NCBI RefSeq assembly: GCF_019266065.1
Contig: NZ_LPNR01000130.1
Span: 1-54,911 of the forward strand
From: Nocardia sp. MH4
GTDB taxonomy: Bacteria; Actinomycetota; Actinomycetes; Mycobacteriales; Mycobacteriaceae
Reading direction: 5' to 3'
DNA length: 54,911 nucleotides
Part shown: piece by piece, positions 26,736-34,047 of the stretch
Layout of the letters: each line of letters starts with the position of its first letter
Position numbering within the stretch: position 1 is the stretch's first letter
Notes under the pieces: generated by a model
Seen by the model: only the letters and a program-made list of their open reading frames with translations
The model's database searches: none
What the model was told of the DNA's origin: nothing
Made by a program: the position numbers and the translations under genes

Positions 26736-27383
26736 ATCGACCTCCTGATAGGAAACACCGAGATATTGGAAACACCGAGTCCGATCTTCACAGCCCGACA
26801 CCACGAAGACCAGCCCTTTCGCAAGATACCGTTGTCTGTCGCCCACTCGTTACTGCGTTGGGGCGCACAATCTTTCGCATCCCGGTCGGTCGCTCAACAC
26901 ACCACAACGGCAGCGCGGTCTTGGCCTCAGTTCCGATACATCCTGGGATAGATAGGCAGTCTCCGGTCTGCCAAAGGGACGAGTCTGCGTGGGGTTCTGC
27001 CCTGACGGTGCGCTATTCGCGGCCGGCAGCGATCACATCGTGCGCCTTGCGGAGAGCGCGTACCCGACTCCCCACAAAAACGAGTTCAACGACATCGACA
27101 GATGCACAATCTCGGTGGCCTTCAGCCCCGATAGCGCCTGCCGGCGGTCAGCAGCAACTCCGACATCTATTTCGAACCTCATGCAGCAAGGACGAGGATG
27201 GGCCATGGCTATGGGAGCTGACGCGGTTGGACCGGCAGCCGTAGACGTTGGTCGTCCGGGATGGCTCTAGGGCGCTGCCGAATAGCGCCATGAAGCCGGT
27301 GATCAGGCTTGACACAATTCTCAGCGGAAGCGCCTGACCACCTGGGTGTGCCTCAGATAGGCATCCGACGCGAATCTCCCCTG
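26736..27383. other. 648-bp region between cassettes 2 and 3
   Basis: Contains the presumed promoter region of cassette 2. A block at 26857-26905 is near-identical to one at 31201-31247 upstream of cassette 3, with CCGGTCGGTCGCTCAACA in both. A WD40 fragment lies at about 26985-27150. No intact gene is seen. Confidence 0.6.
26985..27150 (+). pseudogene. WD40-repeat gene fragment
   Basis: VGFCPDGALFAAGSDHIVRL is a WD40 blade strand pattern, and ISVAFSPDS about 35 residues later is the start of the next blade. Blade ends and neighbours are missing. It is probably the relic of another NLR-type sensor or WD40 protein. Confidence 0.5.
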
Positions 27384-30300
27384 TTATCGGTCGCCCAGCT
27401 CGGATGCAAGGACGTGCAGTGCGGATCTATCGACCATACGCAGCGCCGATATCGGGATCTCCCAGTTTGCAATCGACCAGGCAAGCGCCAGAAGATGCTT
27501 GCTCCGCCGCCCGGGTAGAGTCTCGGCGCAGTGGAGATCGGTGGCCGCGACCGCGACCGCCACCCGGGCGAGTGCGTTGGCCTGTTGCTGCGGGTCGGTG
27601 ATGGTGCGGGCGAGAGATTCGGCGCGACCGGGATCGGTGGCCGCGACCGCGACCGCCACTTCGGTGAGTGCTTTGGCCTGTAGCCGCGGGTTGGTGATGG
27701 TGCGGGCGAGAGATTCGGCGCGATCGGGATCGGTGGCCGCGACCGCGACCGCCACCCGAACGAGTGCACTGGCCTGTTGCCGCGGGTCGGTGATGGTGCG
27801 GGCGAGAGATTCGGCGCGACCGGTGATTCGACCGGCGAGATCGGGATCGGTGGCCGCGACCGCGACCGCCACCCGGACGAGTGCACTGGCCTGTTGCCGC
27901 GGGTTGGTGATGGTGCGGGCGAGAGATTCGGCGCGACCGGCGATTCGACCGGCGCGATCAGGATCGGTGGCCGCGACCGCAGCAGCCACCTCGGTGAGTG
28001 CTTTGACCTGTAGCCGCGGGTCGGTGATGGTGCGGGCGAGAGATTCGGCGCGACCGGCGATTCGACCGGCGCGATCAGGATCGGTGGCCGCGACCGCAGC
28101 AGCCACCCGGGCGAGTGCGTTGGCCTGTTGCTGCGGGTTGGTGATGGTGCGGGCCAGAGTTTCGGCGCGCCCGGGATCAGTGGCCGCGACCGCTGCCGCC
28201 ACCCCGGCGAGTGCGTTGGCCTGTTGCTGCGGGTCGGTGATGGTGCGGGCCAGAGTCTCAGCGCGATCGGGATCAGTGGCCGCGACCGCGACCGCGACCT
28301 CGGTGAGTGCTTTGGCCTGTTGCTGCGGGTTGGTGATGGTGCGGGCGAGAGATTCGGCGCGACCGGCGATTCGACCGGCGCGATCAGGATCGGTGGCCGC
28401 GACCGCAGCAGCCACCTCGGTGAGTGCTTTGGCCTGTAGCCGCGGGTCGGAGATGGTGCGTGCGACAGATTCGGCGCGACCGGCGATTCGACTAGCCCGA
28501 TCGGGATCGGTGGCCGCGACCGCGACCGCCACCCGGACGAGTGCGTTCGCCTGTTGCCGCAGGTCGGTGATGGTGCGGGCCAGAGTTTCGGCACGATCGG
28601 GATCGGTGGCCGCGACCGCGACCGTCACCCGGGCGAGTGCGTTGGCCTGTTGCTGCGGGTCGGTGATGGTGTGGGCGAGAGATTCGGCGCGATCGGTGAT
28701 TCGACCGGCGCGATCGGGATCGGTGGCCGCGACCGCGACCGCCACCCGGGCGAGTGCGTTGGCCTGTTGCTGCGGGTCGGTGATGGTGCGGGCCAGAGTT
28801 TCGGCACGATCGGGATCGGTGGCCGCGACCGCTGCCGCCACCCCGGCGAGTGCGTTGGCCTGTTGCTGCGGGTCGGTGATGGTGCGAGCGAGAGATTCGG
28901 CGCGACCGGCGATTCGACCGGCGCGGTCAGGATTGGTGTCTGTGACCGCGGCAGCCACCTCGATGAGCGCGTTGGCTTGTAGCCGTCGGTTGGTGATGGT
29001 GCGGGCCAGAGTCTCAGCGCGACCGGGATCAGTGGCCGCGACCACGACCGCCACCCCGCTGAGCGCGTCGGCCTGTCGCCACGGGTTGGTAATGCTGCGG
29101 GCCAGAGTCTCAGCGCGACCGGGATCAGTGGCCGCGACCACGACCGCCACCCCGCTGAGCGCGTCGGCCTGTCGCCACGGGTCGGTAATGATGCGGGCCA
29201 GAGTCTCAGCGCGACCGGGATCAGTGGCCGCGACCACGACCGCCACCCCGGCGAGTGCGCCGGCCTGTAGCTGCGGGTCGGTGATGGTGCGGGCCAGAGT
29301 CTCAGCGCGGTCGGGTTGGCCGAGGCTCGCCCATACAGCTGGCAGCTCTGCAGGGATGTTGGCGTTGCGGGTGTGGAGGTTGTCGCGGTGGCGGGCCAGG
29401 CGTGCGGTGGTGAGCAGGTCGGGATCAGGTTGCTCGCAAATGATCTGCTGTACGGTGCGGATCTCGCTGAGCGCGGTCACATCGCCGCCGGTATGTGCGC
29501 GCATCCGGTCGTGACGAACGACATCGAGGGCCAGCGCCGCCATCCGCGGGAAGTCGTCGTGCTTGTCCAGGACCGGGAAGTAGCGGCGTAGCAGGAAGTC
29601 CGGTGTCTGCGCGGGCCAGCCCAAGTCACGGTAACGCTCGCCCCAGACGCGCAACTGTTCCAGGCACCTATCGATGTAAGTGCGACCGAGTTCGCTTTCG
29701 GCGGTACGTTGCAGGGTTTCGTGGGCCAGCACATACACCGGATCCCCCTTACCATCCGGACCGGACAGCGCCGAGCGTGTACGCAGGCTACGTCCAGCGA
29801 CCGCGTGTAGCAGCTCATGAATCTCGTACGGCGCCATACCCGTGAGATCGGTGAGTTCGGAAACGGTCAGACCGTTGGCGGCGGTGATCAACGCGAGCAG
29901 GTCACGATGGGCACCCGACCCACGCAACAAGACGCCGAGCTCGGCAAGGGCTTTCGCCCGGACATCAGCGGCGAACCGGGAGGATGTGAGCAGGTAAGGC
30001 TTGGTATCGGCCAGCCGATGACCGGACGGGATCGGCAGGGCGGGGCCGTGGCGGCTGGCGACGACTACCCGCAGGTTCGGACTCGGGCGGGAAGGCAGCA
30101 AACTCACGATCGGTGGTGTGTTGGTGTCCTCGTCCAGGCCGTCGACCACCAACACCAGTCGGCGTCCTGCCTCGGCTTCACGCTGAGCAGTGAGGGTGAG
30201 CAGCTCATTACGCAGCCCGTCACGGTTAATCGTGGCGGCCGCGATCAACGCTCGATGATCCGGCAACAACACTGCGAGTTGATCCAGGACCGCGTTCGTG

Positions 30301-30713
30301 AACGCGGTGTGGTCGTTCTGATCGGCGAGACGGTCGGTGATGAAAAACCCGATCACCGTCATGTCCTTGGGCGGGAACAGCATGAACCATGACAGCAACG
30401 CCGACTTTCCCGCCCACGGTTTCGCCTTGATCCACATATACGGTTGTTCACCGCGGCAGAACGCGGCCACATCATCGAGTTCGCGGGCCCTGTCCCGCAA
30501 TCCGTCGACTGGGGCCAAGAACTCACGCACTTGGGACACATACAGCGACCTCCCCGACAGCAACGCAGCGTCGGAGACCACACCGACCTCGGTGTGGTGA
30601 ATGGTGATGCCGCCTCCTTTCACACGGACCTGGTCGAAGTCATAGACCGGGCTCCGACCCGGATCAACGCGCGGCCGGCGCCACCACCGTTTGCCAGCCT
30701 TACCTTCACTCAT
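27384..30713 (-). CDS. NLR-like NACHT-type NTPase with 32/39-residue repeats (cassette 3)
   Basis: 1109 residues. The first 44 match the cassette 2 NTPase at 36 positions (KRWWRRPRV, then YDFDQV and GGITIHHTEVG); after that the proteins are unrelated. The NTPase has P-loop KPWAGKSALL (Lys103) and Walker B VLVVDGLDED (Asp191), whose DGLDE is NACHT-like, then VVVASRHG. From about residue 470 the protein is 17 repeats of ARTITDPQQQANAL type, either 32 residues or 39 when an AGRIAGR insert is present. These should form a helical solenoid for ligand sensing. The last repeat degrades into a short unique tail. Its ATG overlaps the two-TM gene by 4 nt. Confidence 0.85.
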   Translation of the reverse strand: MSEGKAGKRWWRRPRVDPGRSPVYDFDQVRVKGGGITIHHTEVGVVSDAALLSGRSLYVSQVREFLAPVDGLRDRARELDDVAAFCRGEQPYMWIKAKPWAGKSALLSWFMLFPPKDMTVIGFFITDRLADQNDHTAFTNAVLDQLAVLLPDHRALIAAATINRDGLRNELLTLTAQREAEAGRRLVLVVDGLDEDTNTPPIVSLLPSRPSPNLRVVVASRHGPALPIPSGHRLADTKPYLLTSSRFAADVRAKALAELGVLLRGSGAHRDLLALITAANGLTVSELTDLTGMAPYEIHELLHAVAGRSLRTRSALSGPDGKGDPVYVLAHETLQRTAESELGRTYIDRCLEQLRVWGERYRDLGWPAQTPDFLLRRYFPVLDKHDDFPRMAALALDVVRHDRMRAHTGGDVTALSEIRTVQQIICEQPDPDLLTTARLARHRDNLHTRNANIPAELPAVWASLGQPDRAETLARTITDPQLQAGALAGVAVVVAATDPGRAETLARIITDPWRQADALSGVAVVVAATDPGRAETLARSITNPWRQADALSGVAVVVAATDPGRAETLARTITNRRLQANALIEVAAAVTDTNPDRAGRIAGRAESLARTITDPQQQANALAGVAAAVAATDPDRAETLARTITDPQQQANALARVAVAVAATDPDRAGRITDRAESLAHTITDPQQQANALARVTVAVAATDPDRAETLARTITDLRQQANALVRVAVAVAATDPDRASRIAGRAESVARTISDPRLQAKALTEVAAAVAATDPDRAGRIAGRAESLARTITNPQQQAKALTEVAVAVAATDPDRAETLARTITDPQQQANALAGVAAAVAATDPGRAETLARTITNPQQQANALARVAAAVAATDPDRAGRIAGRAESLARTITDPRLQVKALTEVAAAVAATDPDRAGRIAGRAESLARTITNPRQQASALVRVAVAVAATDPDLAGRITGRAESLARTITDPRQQASALVRVAVAVAATDPDRAESLARTITNPRLQAKALTEVAVAVAATDPGRAESLARTITDPQQQANALARVAVAVAATDLHCAETLPGRRSKHLLALAWSIANWEIPISALRMVDRSALHVLASELGDR
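27500..29310 (-). repeat. Tandem 96/117-bp coding repeats
   Basis: Seventeen units with a 96-bp period, six or so extended by a 21-bp insert coding for AGRIAGR or a close variant. Units are very similar at the DNA level, so slippage, unequal crossing-over and assembly collapse are all possible. Confidence 0.85.
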
Positions 30714-31096
30714 GGGTGTGGGGGGACGTCACCATGACCGGCCCGGATGTTCTTGAAGACCAGCCCACCGCCGAAACGTCCTTTGTCGATCTTGACTGCG
30801 GTTCCTGTGGAATGAACCCCTTCGGCGCTCATTCCTCCCGGTGTTTGCAGGTCCGACAGATCGATTCCCAAAGCAGGCTCCGGTGCCGGAGCAGCAGGCA
30901 CGGCGGAGGACTGGTTGTGATGTAGCCACAACGACACCACGAACACGCCAACGGTTAACACCGCCACTGCCACCCACGCCCACACCGAATGACCGCCACC
31001 GGTCGCGACATTGATCGCTACGGCGAGCGCCGTCGACAAACCTGCGGTCGCCGCCGTAGGCACCACCACCCGCCACACCGACTGTCCTGACGCCAT
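30710..31096 (-). CDS. Two-transmembrane small protein, putative effector of cassette 3
   Basis: 128 residues, paralogue of the cassette 2 protein. It has two transmembrane helices (VVVPTAATAGLSTALAVAI and WAWVAVAVLTVGVFVVSLWL), a Pro/Ala linker and the conserved tail ending GGGLVFKNIRAGHGD and PPHP. A Shine-Dalgarno AAAGAGG precedes the ATG. The stop overlaps the NTPase start (ATGA). The tail is more conserved between copies than the membrane part, which implies a specific partner, most simply the shared NTPase N-terminus. Confidence 0.75.
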   Translation of the reverse strand: MASGQSVWRVVVPTAATAGLSTALAVAINVATGGGHSVWAWVAVAVLTVGVFVVSLWLHHNQSSAVPAAPAPEPALGIDLSDLQTPGGMSAEGVHSTGTAVKIDKGRFGGGLVFKNIRAGHGDVPPHP

Positions 31097-31329
31097 ACCA
31101 ACCTCTTTCAGAGAGACTGAGACCGATTTTTACAGCCCCGCACCGCGAACACCCACCACTTCACCACATGTCGTCCGCCGCCGCCGAAGTGCTACACCAT
31201 GTTGCGGCACAACCTCTTTCGCATTCCGGTCGGTCGCTCAACAAGCCACCATGAAAGTGGTACCACCCAAGCGGCATAAGGGCTGCTGCAGGGGTAGGTG
31301 CCACTGTCGCCCGATCCTGCAGCAGCCCC
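31097..31329. promoter_or_regulatory. Upstream region of cassette 3 with a duplicated block
   Basis: 31201-31247 repeats 26857-26905 almost exactly, including CCGGTCGGTCGCTCAACA. In both cassettes it lies about 130-150 bp upstream of the two-TM gene, so it is probably a shared promoter or regulator site. No gene is visible here. Confidence 0.5.
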
Positions 31330-32136
31330 CAGCGTGAAGTCCTCCGCAACAGGGCCTTCCGCTCCGGCGACCACCCTGACCCCGGTGAATGGCACGATCT
31401 CGAGCGCCGTGAAATGGCTCGGCGCGTTAACGAGTACACCGCTGACCTCGTCAGCGCTCGCCCGCAGCGCTTCGGCAATTTCGCAACCGTCCCGCTGCCC
31501 GACGTCGAAGGCGCCGTCGCGGAGATCGACTACGCCCTCGACGAGCTTCAGGCTGACGGCATCGTTCTGCTGTCGAACTACGAGGGCATCTACCTCGGCA
31601 ACAATCGGTACGATCCCGTGTGGGACACCCTCGACCGCCACCATGCGGTCGTCTTCATCCATCCCGGCCACCCCATGATGCCGGTACTGCCCGACGTTCC
31701 GGGTCCGATCGTCGACTACCCCTTCGACACCACCCGCAATGCCGTCCACATGGTCTACAACGGCATCACCACGCGCTTCCCCCGCACCCGGATCATCCTC
31801 TCTCACGCAGGCGGCTTCGTCCCCTACGCCGCACTTCGCTTCTCCCTTGCACGGGCGGCGTTCGATCCCCACGGCCCCACGGGTGAGGAACTGCTGACAC
31901 AGCTACGTAGCTTCTACTTCGACACCGCACTCTCGTCCGGCGAGTACGCAATCACGGCGCTCGGCAAGTTTGCAGAACCGTCACGGATCCTCTTCGGCAG
32001 CGATTTTCCCTACGCCCCGCGCGCGGTGGCCACGAGCCTCACCGAGATCCTCGACTCCGGCTCTGGCCTGGCGGTCGAGCAGTCCACTGCCATCAACACC
32101 ACGAACGCGATTCCGCTCTTTCCCCGGTTAGGTTGA
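31330..32136 (+). pseudogene. N-terminally truncated amidohydrolase (ACMSD-like)
   Basis: The longest ATG frame (31414) gives 240 residues against about 310-340 for the family; similarity may reach back to about 31330. Visible are PLPDVEGAVAEIDYALDEL, FIHPGHP, ILSHAGGFVPY and FGSDFPY, the central and C-terminal metal or catalytic parts of amidohydrolase_2 decarboxylases. The N-terminal HxH metal site is missing, so it is almost surely inactive. The 5' part seems lost to island rearrangement. It lies next to the integrase and may mark the element's left edge. Confidence 0.7.
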
Positions 32137-32185
32137 CCGAGCGATACATCGGATCGCGTGCGAACGTGACTTCGGTAGTCGAGCA

Positions 32186-33508
32186 TCAGACCCGAGACGG
32201 CGCAGATTCCCAGGTAGGGGGCGCGCTCGGAGCGTCACCGACCAGCCGCAACCCGGCCGCGGCTTGCCGGTAGTCCAGCAGCCCGCGCCGAAGCGCTTGT
32301 CCGATGGTCTGCGCCGTGTCCCGCTGCCCGTCCACCAGGTGGGTGTAGATATCGAGGGTGGTGGTGTTGTTCTTGTGTCGCATGCGGCGGGTGACGTCGG
32401 CCAGGCTGTAGGCCCCGTCGGCCAAAAGGGATCCGTACAGGTGCCTAAGCGAGTGAAAGCCCATCTGCTGACGCATCTTTCCGTCGGGTCCCCAGGGCAC
32501 CAGTCGTGCGGGTTCCCCACCGAGCTCCGACACGGCGGCGTAGACACGGCTCCGCAAAGCCTTCTGCGACATTCGACCGCCACTACGACTCGCTTCGAAC
32601 TGGATGAACTTGCCGGTCGTGCGTCCGTCGAGCAGGCTGACCAGCCAGTCCACGACCCATGGGTCGACCGGGATCTGCGTCCCCGATGTTTCGGTCTTCA
32701 AGGGGCCGTCGTGGCTGCCGATCTTCTTGCCGTCGACTCGGCGAGATGGCTTGTATTGAGTGACAGGCTGATACGTGCACGCCTCGACGTCGAGGTCTTC
32801 GATGTTCGCGCCGAGGGCTTCACTGAGGCGAAGCCCGACGCCGACACCGAGCGCGACCGCGATGTGGGTCTCTTCCGGCATCAGGTGGAAAAAGGTCCAG
32901 AACTCTTCGATGGTCGGGCAGTAGGGGGCGATCTTCGGACGTTCCCGGTTCGGTTTGGCGTAGGTCTCGATCGAGCATGGCATCACTGTGGTGAGTTCAG
33001 CCCGTTTCGCCGCGGCCATGATCCGGGTGAGCAGGCGGTGGATGTCTACTCGGTAGTCGAACGAGTAGCCTGCTCGATGCAGCCCGGTCATCAATTTCAG
33101 CACGTGCGGCTCACGCACTTCGTGGACGGCTAGGCGATCGAGATATTTGAGGATGAGCTTGATCTTGCTCTGGTAGCCGCCAAAAGTGCCTCGATCGATT
33201 GCCTGGAGATCTAGCCATTCCCAGCACCATTCGGTCATCATGACCCGAGCGGCATCTTTGGTGATGTGCTGCCCGGCCTTGATCGCGGATACTTGATTTT
33301 GCGCCCACGTTTCGGCTGCTTTGGAGGTGTCGAATCCGCGCGTGTGGGGAGTGTGACGGATCCCGTCCTGGTATGCGCCCCTCCATTGCCTACCTTTTCC
33401 GTAGCTGGACGATTTCACCTTGCGGCCGTTGGCGTCTCGCCCCTGGCGATGCCAGGTGTCGTACGCCCGCAACGCGCGCAAGGCAGGGACAGGATTCCGC
33501 TGCAGCAC
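32186..33508 (-). CDS. Tyrosine recombinase (integrase)
   Basis: Phage/ICE-type integrase, 440 residues from a GTG start behind GAGGGA. The N-terminal arm-binding region (about 1-80) is followed by a SAM-like core-binding domain and the catalytic domain. All key residues are visible: Arg227 (GLRLSEAL), His352 and Arg355 (HSLRH), His378 (RHKN) and the nucleophile Tyr388 (LDIYTHL). The C-terminal tail is long and Pro-rich. It follows the excisionase-like gene, and its end faces the presumed attachment site. Confidence 0.95.
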   Translation of the reverse strand: MLQRNPVPALRALRAYDTWHRQGRDANGRKVKSSSYGKGRQWRGAYQDGIRHTPHTRGFDTSKAAETWAQNQVSAIKAGQHITKDAARVMMTEWCWEWLDLQAIDRGTFGGYQSKIKLILKYLDRLAVHEVREPHVLKLMTGLHRAGYSFDYRVDIHRLLTRIMAAAKRAELTTVMPCSIETYAKPNRERPKIAPYCPTIEEFWTFFHLMPEETHIAVALGVGVGLRLSEALGANIEDLDVEACTYQPVTQYKPSRRVDGKKIGSHDGPLKTETSGTQIPVDPWVVDWLVSLLDGRTTGKFIQFEASRSGGRMSQKALRSRVYAAVSELGGEPARLVPWGPDGKMRQQMGFHSLRHLYGSLLADGAYSLADVTRRMRHKNNTTTLDIYTHLVDGQRDTAQTIGQALRRGLLDYRQAAAGLRLVGDAPSAPPTWESAPSRV

Positions 33509-33599
33509 CGACTATTCCCTCACCGTGCATCCGCCGATCTCAGCCGACGAATATGTACAGACAGTCCCGAATGCGAGGAAGCGATCTCCGCCGCTTCCA

Positions 33600-33830
33600 T
33601 CACGCGGCATCTCGGCGCTCGATCTCGTCCAGAGAATGGCCGCCACCCTGCTCGAGCATCATCTGCTCCCAGGCAATCAACTCGTCCAATGGATATCGAC
33701 GATGACGGCCGATGCGAGCGAATCGGGGCCCCTTACCGGCGGAAGCCCAGTTGGCTAACGTCTTCGGCGGTATCTTCAATCGGCGGGCGACGTCATCAGT
33801 TGTCAGCCACCCAGAGAAATGATCGACCAT
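33600..33830 (-). CDS. Excisionase-like winged-helix protein
   Basis: 76 residues from ATG 33830, chosen for the GAAAGGAA Shine-Dalgarno. It has the MerR/Xis helix-turn-helix LTTDDVARRLKIPPKTLANW followed by the wing FARIGRHRRYPLDELIAW. Such proteins bend attachment-site DNA to direct excision. It lies about 90 bp upstream of the integrase on the same strand. Confidence 0.88.
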   Translation of the reverse strand: MVDHFSGWLTTDDVARRLKIPPKTLANWASAGKGPRFARIGRHRRYPLDELIAWEQMMLEQGGGHSLDEIERRDAA

Positions 33831-34047
33831 GCCGGTTCCTTTCAATATCGAAGTGTGTTCAGCAGAATTCCCGAATCGATTGATTGCGAATATCAACTAC
33901 CTGCTATATCAACGCACCAAACACAACGAGCTGTCAAGCGCCGCAATAGAGTTCGGCTACGACACTGCACCTACGGCTAGTAGACGGTTACTTCGACCGA
34001 AGCTTTCTCCCGTGCTGAATACAGATCTTCGGTTTCAGGCTGAGCGA

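Noticed and set aside
27500..29310. CRISPR-like array
   Set aside because: Units are contiguous and coding with a codon-multiple period; there are no unique spacers and no cas genes.
27499..29514. Long rightward open frame over the repeats of the cassette 3 gene
   Set aside because: It is the antisense of the repeats, low in complexity (Ser/Ala/Thr/Arg) and has no start signal or homology. The leftward frame has NTPase motifs and a coupled start.
32137..32185. tRNA gene as integrase target
   Set aside because: No cloverleaf, TPsiC-like GTTCGA arm or CCA-end pattern on either strand.
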